Shown in pieces: positions 1 to 9,740 of a DNA stretch of 64,000 nt. The translations under genes were made by a program, and so were the position numbers. The DNA comes from Diabrotica undecimpunctata. Its lineage: Eukaryota; Arthropoda; Insecta; Coleoptera; Chrysomelidae. The stretch's first letter is position 1. Each line of letters begins with the position of its first letter. The stretch is from assembly GCF_040954645.1 (NCBI RefSeq), contig NC_092804.1, positions 42,809,753 through 42,873,752 of the forward strand, given 5' to 3'. The notes beneath the pieces were generated by a model that ran no database searches, was not told the DNA's origin, and saw only the letters and a list, made by a program, of their open reading frames with translations.

Positions 1-1059
1 AAACTCTTCTTCTTCATCTGATGACGAATCTTGCAGTGTAAGACTTATTCCACTTTCATTTTCGCCACTTTCATTTTTCTTTTTGTTTATTATTTTCATT
101 TAAGGGATTTATTCTGGTTCTTATTCACTAAATACTTTCCGCTTTATCTTTCTTTCACACTTTTTAAACTGCTCTTGGGTTTTTGCCGATTTATATTGCC
201 CTATTTCGTCTTTAGCGGGTGTATATATAAGAATGTATAAGAAGCACTTTGTCATTTATGGATGGCTTAACGTGTGCTATAAAGTGTTTCAAATATGTTA
301 CAAATAAATTTTCGTTTATCCATACTGAAGGATTTGCAACCTCTATTGCTCCAGAAGATTTGTGTTAGGGAATATAAACATAGGAGGCAACTGCGTTTAA
401 GGCTGCCACCATAGTTATGTTGACTCCTTGTTCTCCAGAAGTTACGCTTCCTATTTGTTTTTGATCTTTTTGTGCTAATATTTTTGGAGGAACACGAACG
501 GTAGTATTACCAGTTTCATCAACATTATATATCTTGTTTGTCTCAAATTAGTAGCGATCGTAACAACTTTTTAAGTTAACAATGAAGTTTGAAACAGTGT
601 TTTTCTTGAAAGCAGTAGCTTTTGCAATGCTTGTAGCTTCTGGTTGTCGTAAAGCTACAGTTGGATGTCTAAGTAAAAATCCTCGTATCCACTCCTTCCC
701 AGCTTGTTTTTGTTCTAACCAAGGATTTGGAATTTTTTATTATTTTCGTTAGCAAATTCGTATGCTAATTTTTGAAGTTCTTTCTTTGGTAGGCCATAAT
801 GTAGCTTGGCCGCCGTTTTTAGATAATCTGCCAAAAGATGTTCTTCATCGTCTGTGAAAATTTGCTTATGTGCAATTTTACTTTTATAATTTATAATACA
901 TAATATAATATATAATGCCTTAGCAAAGTGGTTTTTGAATTATTTTCTTTCGCTGTTTCACATATCAAAAGATGCCGTACCTACAAGAACATCTACAGCA
1001 GCTTTAAGGTTTTCTAGATTAACTGCAGGACGTTTGATTCCCATCTTGCTTCGAGGCAT
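1..1059 (-). pseudogene. pogo/Tigger-like transposase, partial
   Basis: Read on the minus strand from an ATG at 1057-1059 (protein start MPRSKMGIKRPAV), this resembles the pogo/Tigger branch of Tc1-mariner transposases, related to CENP-B and jerky proteins. An HTH-like region lies near 660-800 (motif WLEQKQAGKEWIRGFL). A VDETG motif near 505-520, carrying the first catalytic Asp of the DDE domain, is followed by the family-typical PPK and GEQGVN stretches. Several in-frame stops, a shift and an AT-rich insertion at about 850-950 break it. It runs off the window at position 1, so the rest of the catalytic domain and one element end are unseen. Family assignment is by motif only. Confidence 0.7.
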
Positions 1060-1399
1060 TTTCTAAAAACAAAAAAAAAATTATTTCTAGAGAAGTAATT
1101 TGTCTAACAATGAGAACATGTACCTTGGACCAGTGCTTAAATTGACTGCACCAATATCTTCTGGAGGTGGAATACACAGAGAGTAAAATCACACAGACAG
1201 TAAAATCATTCTTAATAGTTAATTTATCAAAATGCAAAGTAAAATGAAGGAAATTTTCTATTATTTAAAAAAATAATATTTATCATATCCTGTCTCCGAC
1301 CTCCCTAGTAGTGTCTCACTCCTTCCATGTCTCTCCTATAGGTATTTAAAATATATTCGATCACGCACATAGTAAACCGTATATTTGGGTTAAACATGT

Positions 1400-1624
1400 G
1401 TTGAAAGGGCGGAAGTACTCAGAAAATAAGCAGAAATCAGCTCAGAGTCATAAGCTCTTCCTTATTGGACATGTAAGGAACACCTACATTGAATGGGACT
1501 GTTGCATGTAGACTTAAGCTGTAGACTCTGTAGGAGAGGACCTGAAATAGTCCACTATATTTTGCATGACTGCGAATCATTTCATAGCAGGCGACAAACA
1601 ATTTTCGGAGTCTATGGAGTTACT
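1400..1624 (+). pseudogene. LINE C-terminal remnant, part 1
   Basis: Degraded 3' coding end of a non-LTR retrotransposon. The recognisable part is a zinc-knuckle-like CRLCRRGPE...H....C motif near 1520-1575, as found at the C-terminus of RNase H-bearing LINEs of the R1/Jockey/I group. The copy is interrupted at 1624 by a second LINE and resumes at 2296. Frame breaks are present. The clade cannot be settled from this piece. Confidence 0.55.
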
Positions 1625-2284
1625 TCAAGATAAATGGTGAAAATATAAATAACTTCCGTTATGCTGACGATACAGTCATTATCGCTGAAAGTGAGACAGA
1701 CCTGCAGACGTTACTAAACACAATTTGTGATACTGGGGAACAGTTTGATTTAACAATAAACATAAAGTAAAAAAAACCATGGTTATCAGTAAGAGGGGCA
1801 AAGTCATTACAAGGATCCAGATCAAAAATGAAGATATTGAGCAAGTGGACAAAGCGAAATACTTATTAGTCTGGATTACGGAAGATCTGAATCCGAAATC
1901 AGAAATTCGCTCAAAAATAGAGCAGTCAAGAACAGCCTTTTTGAAGATGAGGAAATTTCTGAGTAACCAAAGACTCAATCTGCAAATCCGATATCGGATG
2001 ATAAAATGTTATATCCTCTCTATTCTTCTTTATGGTCGAAGCCTGGACTGTTAATGTTGACTTAATGAGAAAACTGGAAGCTTTTGAGATGTGTTGCAAC
2101 TGATTATGAAGGGTAAAATCGACGGAAAAGTTGTCCTGGTAGACGACAAGTATCCTGGCTGAAAAACATTCGCGACTGGACTGGGTTAAACACACAGACG
2201 CTCTTAAGAAAAGTAGAAGCTAGGGACGAATTTGCAATGGTTATAGCCAACTTTCATTAGTGGAGACGGTACTAGAAGAAGAAG
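1625..2284 (+). mobile_element. 5'-truncated LINE with 11-bp TSD
   Basis: Only the end of a reverse transcriptase and the C-terminal region survive. FRYADDTVIIAESETDL (about 1653-1705) is the catalytic YADD box. The 3' end reads ACTAGAAGAAGAAG. An 11-base direct repeat (ATGGAGTTACT) at 1614-1624 and 2285-2295 marks target-site duplication inside an older LINE remnant. Frames are broken after the YADD box. The same LINE type recurs at 33122-34921 and 62562-63847 on the minus strand. Confidence 0.85.
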
Positions 2285-2295
2285 ATGGAGTTACT

Positions 2296-2400
2296 CCAAA
2301 AATATACGGTATACCTACCCATCTTTCAGATCTATACAAACTATCACAGTATCCAGAATCCAGGAATAGGTATCATGAGTGAATGAAAAATGTACAATAA
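2296..2400 (+). pseudogene. LINE C-terminal remnant, part 2
   Basis: Continuation of the remnant ending at 1624: removing 1625-2295 rejoins the frame across GVYGVT and PKIYGIPTHLSDLY. It ends in stops shortly after the LSDLYKLSQ stretch. Supported by the shared 11-base duplication flanking the intervening LINE. Confidence 0.5.
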
Positions 2401-4269
2401 TAAGCCAACTGGTCGTCGTACGGCCGGTTTACAACAGAGGGTTTCCAAAAAAAAATTTAAAACAATTTATTCTACACAAAAAAGGTGATAAATAAAATCT
2501 AAAATGCCATTGACTAACGTTTTCCAATGTGTTGGACCACAGTCAACTAAAGTTACTAACTTTAGGTGGCTGTGGTTGGAAAAGTTACTCATTGAAATAT
2601 GTGGACATATAATACAACAGCAAAATTTGACTTCTTCACGTGCCATATCAGAGTTATCGGACGCTGGCGATGGCGATCAGTATGGCGAAGGCTTCTCGAT
2701 CTTCTGCCACATTGAATAATTGTCCTGCATTCAATATCTAATATGTCTACCGTTATGATTTATGACTAATATGTCTACAGAGAAATTTAAGATAGATAAA
2801 ATGTAAAATGAAAAAAATAATTTTAAATAAATATTCTTTAATACAATGGTAGCCACCCTCTACTTTTGCGTCATCTGTTGTTTAGTTACCACAACTTCAA
2901 AAATTTAAATAGTTTCTTATAATAGTGTTATAATATGTAACAAACCATAATAATATCACAATAATAATATGTACTATATAATATGTTGCATATTTTCAAA
3001 ATATTCTCAGTACTATTTATCACAGTTTTTCTGTTCTCTTGGAATTTTTATTAGGAATTGAGACTTAATTTTTGGTATTTCATGTTCGCAGGCTGACAGT
3101 GACATTTTAACATAACCTCAACCCTCAACTATCCGGTAAGTTATTTATTTTAAAATTAAGAAAAGTATTTTTATCATTGCATATTTTATCTATTTAAAGT
3201 ATTCTAATATGGAAAGATAATGCAACAGGAAATTTAAATATGTTTCATCGATTGAAGCGAGGTAGATATGTGAAGTTATGTTATCATAATATCTTGAAAT
3301 CAAATTTATCATAAATAAATATTTAAAAACAATATTTATCCATTTGGCAACAAAAATTAAATTCTTTTATATGTTACTACACCATTAAAAAAGTTTTCAT
3401 TGGTTGTTACTAGGATATAATAGAAATTTTTATTGCTGTGCATAATAATTATCAGGTAAATATAAAGTGAAGTAAATGTGTTTATAAGTACAAATATTTT
3501 CGAAATATCTGACAATGTATTCTGGGATTATTTTATTAAAGGTACTCTGTCTCTGTCAAACGGGTTAATGATTATTTTTTACTCTTAACATAAGTAGGGC
3601 AGTCAATCACCTTATAGTAAATTGGGTCAATTTTATTCAAACCATACTTAAGTTATGAACAGATGTTTATTTTGTATTACACATACTATTTAAAAAAAAT
3701 ATTTCAATTTGATTAATTATTTTTGATAAACACTAAAATTGCATATAAAGCTGGCATTGAAAACAAAAACATTTTTATAATAAACTAATAAATATATAAA
3801 ATATATTTTAATTTATTCTTCATATACATGAAATACAACTTATATAATATTTCTTTATTATAATGCTTATTACATATGTACAGATTACTGAGTTTTCAAA
3901 AACATACTTATACCTTTCCCTTCTAGAAATACTATTTTGGTTAATGTAATAAACCAGTAACCTGAAAAATATGAAATGTAGTTCATTTTTTAGTTTATTT
4001 TATATAATATGTCTTTTTAAGTATTGATTACTGTGTAATATTAATTTACCTAGTTTTTTGTTTTATTTATTGGAAAATCTATTCGGTTATGAGCTTGACA
4101 AGTGGTTATTAACACTTAATGTTTTGCATCCCATTCATTTACCTCACAATGCAAGCCTTATTCCATTTTTTTATTTGTAGCTGTTGTGTACCACTTTTGG
4201 TTCACAGTTATACATCGCTTTTATGTGCTAAGAGATCAGGCAGATTTAAAGTAGGTATTCACTCTGAAT
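2401..4269. other. No gene seen
   Basis: AT-rich sequence. A 71-codon open frame at 2504-2719 has no recognisable motif and no family support. I see no terminal repeats or RNA gene here. Confidence 0.5.
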
Positions 4270-4440
4270 ACAGGTGTGTAGGTCTGGTGTGGTGGACATA
4301 GCTGAGTGTAACAAGATACTAGCATTCTAAGCCAGAGAGCTTGAGTTTGATACTCTATGCCAACAATACCATTTTCATTTCTACAAATACAACTAAAACC
4401 AATAAATAAGATGCTCAGATTTCCCTCTCGCACATCCTTA
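4270..4440 (+). repeat. Possible tRNA-derived SINE remnant
   Basis: The segment begins with a tRNA-like shape: an A-box-like TAGCTGAGTGTAAC, an anticodon-arm-like stretch, then a B-box-like GAGTTTGATACTC near 4343-4356. No complete cloverleaf can be drawn, no 3' tail or duplication was found, and the assignment is tentative. Confidence 0.3.
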
Positions 4441-4549
4441 CTTGCTTTGATTTTTAAACTTTAAAGCCTGGCAATAGTATTTAAGTAATGGTTTCAGGTA
4501 CACAGTGTGGAAGTCCTTAAAGAATCTGAGATAGGTAAGAAAAGATGGA

Positions 4550-5370
4550 AACATGGAATTAATTAGTTGTAACAAATGGGAAGAACACTACAAATCCCTA
4601 TGAACAGAGAATAAGAATTTAAAGAAGAAATAGGCTCAGTCAGATCAATAGAAGAAGAAGTGGAGAAAATAATGTTAGATGAGATTACAGTGATATCAAG
4701 AGAAATGAAAAATGGCAAATCTCCGAGGCCAGAAAATATTCCCATTGAGCTGGTAAAATATGGAGCAGACATTTACTTGAACTGTTAACAGATTTATTTA
4801 ATGACTGCTTGAATAAGGGCGGCAACATCCTATCAGACTGGACTATATCATATATAAAATCGATCAATAAAAAAGGTGACGGAAAGATTTGTGAGAACAG
4901 AAGAATTATCATCACGTTCAATAGGGAGATTATACAGCAATATAATAAAAAATAGAATTTAATCTATTCAAGGCACATCAGGAAGTATGGGGAAATAGAG
5001 GAACAATATGTTTTCCGGGCTGGCAGATTGTGCATATTTAAGGATAATAAGAGGCAAAAAGTGCAATAAAGAGAAGGCCACGGGCCAGAAGGTTTCGGAA
5101 CCATTCAATGTGACAAAGGACCTTAAGCAGGGGTGTTGCTTATCGCCTATCGCCTATAAATATACATGCAAGAGGGCTGGAGAAGAAAGTGTGCAGGAAT
5201 GGTGATATTGAAGATCTCTGCTTGACAACAGTAAGCTAAAAAGTGCTAAGAATAAAAATATTTAGCCAGCATAATACCAATTCGAGGAACACCAGAAAGA
5301 GACATAGAATACTGCAAGGACGGATATGCAAAAGAATTCTCAATTCAGTTCCTTGATCAATCCGCATCGG
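4550..5370 (+). pseudogene. Degraded LINE reverse transcriptase
   Basis: Scattered segments of a non-LTR reverse transcriptase appear in several + frames. NGKSPRPENIPIELVKYGAD (about 4710-4772) is the 'GKSPGPDNIPxELxK' entry box of the RT domain, and LKQGCCLSPI (about 5122-5152) is the 'RQGCxLSPxLF' box. The catalytic YADD box is missing and many stops interrupt. Orientation and order fit one 5'- and 3'-eroded copy. Confidence 0.6.
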
Positions 5371-5699
5371 TTGTGGTGTAAATTTTAAAATAAATTATCA
5401 CGTTCTTAAAATGCATCTAATGTGTAAAATGAAATTCATTTTATATTCACGGTAATAAAGTTTTAAAAGCAGAATTAAAACCTACTTGTATACCTACTTC
5501 CATTTTAATTTTTGTAATTTCTGTAATAAAATTTATTTTATGACTTATTATTTTAATTTTTTAATTAAACATTGTTTCTGGTTAGTGGTGGAACGGTGGT
5601 GTCAAATCCAGTTTGAAACACCTTAAGTCATGCTCTGGTATATGGTTTTTATGCTTAAACACAATATTTTGGCATGTGTTTTTTTAATAATTTACAGTA
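5371..5699. other. No gene seen
   Basis: AT-rich sequence without a supported open frame. It may be the eroded 3' flank of the neighbouring LINEs, but nothing in it shows this. Confidence 0.4.
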
Positions 5700-6282
5700 A
5701 GTCGTACCTATCAAAACGTTTTTGGTTAAAAGAGTAGAATAATGTGTACAAAGTCTATTCGAGAAATTATTCTAATTGTTTATAAGCCAAAAAATTTTAA
5801 CGTTTTTGCAATGTTGGAAATGGTTTTTTCTCACTTGTTTTAAATTCTTTTGCTTGATTCCATAATTCTGAAGAAGTATTCTTGTTTAAGTTAGAGTCAA
5901 AATTTTTCCAACTTTCGTTAGATATTGCTTTTAATTTTTGCCATGAAATCTTGACATTTCAAGTAATTTTCAAAGGTAGGGTTTTGTTTATAATTTAAAA
6001 GTGCTTCTTTACTCTCTTTGATAATGTCGTCACCGTTTGTATTCACCAAGGCAGAGAATTTCGAATTTCGCCTTTAAAAGCTTTATATTGTGGAATTGAC
6101 AGTTGAACTGCATAATTTATACAATCAATCAAAAAATTATATTTATCTGACGTATTTTCCATTTGGTGACAGTTATTGAAAAATTGCTCCGCTTTGATTT
6201 CGTGCAAGGAAAAATTAGCCTTCGGCATAATTATCTAATATTTCGGGTTAATTTTTTCAGATAAATAAATGTTTTTAATGTT
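5700..6282 (-). pseudogene. LINE region between endonuclease and RT
   Basis: Minus-strand frame opening near 6230 (MPKANFSLHEIKAEQFF, then NFLIDCINYAVQLSIPQYK) followed by a second broken stretch with SKESWKNF-like and LWNQAKEFKT-like pieces. This linker between endonuclease and RT is typical of Jockey/CR1-type LINEs. It is the continuation of the endonuclease fragment at 8252-8880, from which it is separated by the mariner-like element 6283-8251. The RT itself is not seen below 5700. Confidence 0.6.
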
Positions 6283-6655
6283 CAGTGAACGGCTAAATTA
6301 TGGAATATTATCATTATTTCGAGAACCGTCGAGTTTTGAGGAAAATCCCGAAACAGGTCGATTTTTGTTATAAAATACCCATCTTATAACGTACATGGAG
6401 TAGGGATGACGTCACCGGTGTGGGTGTAGTGACATAACCGTTAATATTTTTAAATAGAAATTGGTATAATGCGACACCTGATTTGAAGGAGAATTTACTT
6501 CTCTATTTAACATTACATTTTTAACTAAACTATTTTTTAAGGGTACAAAACAATTTTTTTTTAATTAAATTCAACTAAATTACAACTAATGATTTAATTC
6601 ATAATGTACTTTAAAGTAACCAAATTATGCATAACAATTATTTTAAATTAATTGT
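6283..6655 (+). repeat. Left long TIR of mariner-like element
   Basis: Inverted counterpart of 7936-8251. Shared landmarks are the CAGTGAACGG terminus, a GATGACGTCACCGGTGTGGG block and a CATAATGTACTTTAAAGTAA block near the inner edge. It carries one block of about 36 bases not found in the right arm. Confidence 0.85.
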
Positions 6656-6880
6656 AGAATGCCATCTTTCTGAAGTAAATACTTAAAAAAGCAAAAATAA
6701 GTAAAAATAATAATGGACACAAAAAGTTATCTCATGAAGACTGAAACTTTTTGTCAAATGTTAATTCAAGCAAGTGATAGTGGCATAGTTACTGTAATAT
6801 TTATTGAGGTAAATGTTTTGATTTTGTGAATTGTCATCAGTTGTCAATTGTAATTTTTACTTTTGAATAGGTACTAAATT

Positions 6881-7934
6881 ATGGCTCACCTAAATGAAAC
6901 ACAACGCATAGAAATATTAATTCTTAGCGGATGCGGAGATAAAAAGAGAACACAGAACGAGGTATGCAATTTATTCAACGCAAAATATCTAGACAGACCT
7001 ATCAGCCAATCAATAGTAAGTAAAATAGTCCGAAAATTTGGAGAAACTGGGCACGTTAAACATATTCCAAACGCTGGGCGTCCTAAAATTGAAGACAATG
7101 TGAAACTTGATATTTTATTAAATATACATGACAATCCTCACAGTAGTTCAACACAAATGGGTGAATATGCTGGAGTTTCCCAACGATCGGTATTACGTAT
7201 TAAAAAAAAAAAAAAGAAAAATACCATCCGTACAAAATTCAACTACATCAGGAATTAAACGACGACGATCCCGATCGCCGGCTTCAATTTTCTGAAATTA
7301 TGCAGCATTTATGTATCCTCAATCCACATTTCATCAATCAAATCCTTTTTTCCGATGAAGCCACATTTTTTTGTACATGGTACCGTGAATCGTCAAAATT
7401 GCAGATATTGGAGTCAAGAAAACTCACATTGGATAGTCACACACGCAATATCCTCAGAAAGTAAATGTATGGGCAGGGATCATTAATGACAGAATCATGG
7501 GCCCTTTTTTCTTTGAAGAAAATCTAACAGGAGAACGTTATTTAACTTTTTTGAGAAATCAACTTATACCTGTCCTTGCTAACATGTATTCAAATGCCAA
7601 TAATCCAAATTTACCTAGTGAAAATATCTGGTTTCAACAAGATGGAGCCCCTTCGCATTACGCACGTGAAGTACGTCAATTTTTAAATAATTGCTTTCCC
7701 AGAAGGTCAGCAAGGTCGCCAGATCTAACACCTCTAGACTTTTTCCTGTGGAGTTACATAAAATCAAAAGTTTATGTCAATAGACCCCAAAACTTACAGG
7801 ACTTGAAAGATAAAATTAGGCATGAAATGAGTCTAATTACTCCAGAAGTCATCTGCAATGTACTTGATGAATGTGTCCGTAGATTCGCATATTGTCAAGA
7901 AACCGATGGATGGTATTTCGAACATTTAATTTAA
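6881..7934 (+). pseudogene. Mariner-like (DD41D-type) transposase, broken
   Basis: Starts at ATG 6881 with an N-terminal helix-turn-helix region (about 120 residues; RYPxR-like YLDRPISQSIV, then GRPKIEDN). The catalytic part gives FSDEATF near 7349, VNVWAGIINDRIMGPFFFEE near 7463, WFQQDGAPSHYA near 7630 and RSPDLTPLDFFLW near 7715, carrying the DDD residues. A slip in the A-run at 7202-7216 and two more shifts between about 7370 and 7445 break the frame. Eight to ten residues usually present before the third Asp are missing. The stop at 7932-7934 abuts the right TIR. It is a relic, not an active enzyme. Confidence 0.8.
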
Positions 7935-7935
7935 A

Positions 7936-8251
7936 ATAATTGTTATGCATAATTTGGTTACTTTAAAGTACATTATGAAATAAATCATTAGTTGAATTTA
8001 AATTAAAAAAATTGTTTTTGTATCCATAAAAAAATATTTTAGTTAAAAATGTAATGTTGTTAAATAGAGAATTAAATTCTCCTTCAAATAAGGTGTCGCT
8101 TTATACCAATTTCTATTAAAAAATTACGGGTTATGTCACTACACCCACACCGGTGACGTCATCCCTACTCCATCGACCTGTTTCGGAATTTCCCTCAAAA
8201 CTCGACGGTTCTCGAAATAATGATAATATTCCATAATTTAGCCGTTCACTG
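7936..8251 (-). repeat. Right long TIR of mariner-like element
   Basis: Reverse complement of 6283-6655 apart from small differences, starting directly after the transposase stop codon and ending ...GTTCACTG at 8251. Confidence 0.85.
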
Positions 8252-8880
8252 TTTATACAGATCATAAAATCACTAAATATATAGACCAATTTATTTTATT
8301 CGCTAAATCTGTTGTAAGAAATATAACATCGACAGCTGATTTATTTTGATCAGGTTGGGTTTAAATAGTAGGTGCTTCACTATAAAATTGAGATCATCTA
8401 TAGTTTTAATAAGTTGTGTTTCAGTTGCATCATTATAACTAGATCCCCAAATTACATGATGATCATTGAAATCTCCATCTATAATTAATGGGCCTCTGAC
8501 CTGTGAGAATATGTTTATCCAACCATTTACTGTGCTTTTACATTTAAGAGGTCTGTATATAGATAGGAACCTTAGTTAAATTGTTTCAAATTTAGTTTTG
8601 ATGCCACAGACTTCTATTTCGGTATTGAATATAATTTAGTTTTAGTTCCCTGAAGCTAATTGTACTGCGAATGAGAATAGCTACGCCTCCATAGCTATCG
8701 TCTCTATCTTTTCTAATAAGATTATAACCATTAAAAGAATATTGAGGGTCTTTTTTTTTTAACAGCGATTCACTAATTAGCAGAATATCGATTGTTTTAT
8801 TGTTTAAATATTGCATTAAAATGCATTTATTTGACATAATAGATCAAGCATTCCACTGACTTATTTTTAATACATGTTGT
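8252..8880 (-). pseudogene. LINE endonuclease (APE) fragment
   Basis: Minus-strand apurinic-type endonuclease domain of a Jockey/CR1-like LINE. It starts near 8875 with LKISQWNA, then a stop, then IMSNKCILMQYL; ILLISESLLKKKDPQYS and YGGVAILIRSTISF follow, with later pieces KSAVDVIFLTTDL and a SDF-type motif near 8265. Several stops after residue 80 inactivate it. It joins across the mariner-like insertion to the linker region at 5700-6282. Confidence 0.7.
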
Positions 8881-9302
8881 AAATCTTAGGAGCTACTATT
8901 GTTTATTTTTCTAAAACTTCATGGTACAATATACACAAGGTATGATATTGCGCATGACATTTGACAGCTGAACCAGGCGTGTGACGTAGCAAAGATCCCC
9001 CGAACCCATTATTTGTTATGACAGTTTAACGACTTTTTTTAACATTCCAGCAATTTACGGCGTTTTCCTTCAATTAAATCATTATAGTACGTTGAAAAGT
9101 ATCTGTGGTGGTTATTTGCTGTTAGTCATTATATTATACAGTGGATTTTTTCCAAAACTGTTGTACTTATCTCACTTGATTTAGTGTTTTGATTTAATTT
9201 TTTTTGTAGTATATTTAAATAGAGACTTATTTACTCTTCAGTTTTTTATTTGATCTAGTTTTTATTTGCTCTAGTGTATCGGGTTTTTGTACCTTTTTCA
9301 AA
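8881..9302. other. No gene seen; possible 5' flank of THAP exon
   Basis: No supported open frame. The stretch lies directly upstream of the THAP exon and could hold its promoter and leader, but I see no clear core promoter motif. Confidence 0.35.
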
Positions 9303-9447
9303 ATGCGCTGTGCAGTTGTTTGTTGCAATAGTGACAATAAAGCTAATATCTTAAGATATCATAAATTTTCTAAATATTGTGTGACCAGGAAACTGTGGAT
9401 AATATCTTGTAGAAAGGATAATTTTTTATGTCTGACGAATGTTATAG
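9303..9447 (+). CDS. THAP-type zinc-finger exon (first part)
   Basis: The frame starts at ATG 9303 with MRCAVVCCNSDNK, then RYHKFSK and RKLWIISCRKDNF. This is the start of a THAP domain: the first two zinc-binding cysteines, the basic patch and the conserved Trp after Lys. The domain's second C-x2-H half should lie in the next exon. A donor GTAATG follows 9447; beyond it the frame soon stops. THAP domains bind DNA in host factors and in P-element-like transposases. The hAT insertion starting at 9564 may have displaced the rest. No downstream exon is identified, so host gene versus transposon fragment is open. Confidence 0.5.
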
Positions 9448-9740
9448 GTAATGTAAAAATTTACATGAATAAATCTATTTATCTATCTAGTTTTTAATTT
9501 TTCCATTTTTTTTTCCTATTAGCGTAGACTAAAACAATACCAAGATAATTTTATGTATGAAAACAGTGACGGCACAAGATCATAATTTTATATGGGCAAG
9601 ATACATTTTGCGAGGCCCTCTGCTCGTGCATAAAGATAGATTTTTTAAAAAAGTCATGACATGTGTCATTTCATTAATAATCTTTTATCCATGCAAAATC
9701 TAGTCAAACTTACAAATGACCTAAAAATTTAATTTAAATA

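Larger units (their letters stand above)
6283..8251 (+). mobile_element. Mariner-like element with ~320-370 bp TIRs
   Basis: The two ends are inverted copies beginning CAGTGAACGGCTAAATTATG. Identity runs inward for roughly 320 bp on the right (7936-8251) and about 370 bp on the left (6283-6655). The left arm has an extra block of about 36 bases near 6362-6398. Dinucleotide TT flanks both ends rather than the TA usual for Tc1/mariner. The element sits inside a minus-strand LINE. One transposase reading frame, now broken, fills the centre. Confidence 0.85.

Noticed and set aside
2504..2719. 71-codon + frame
   Set aside because: No recognisable domain, no conserved context, length expected by chance.
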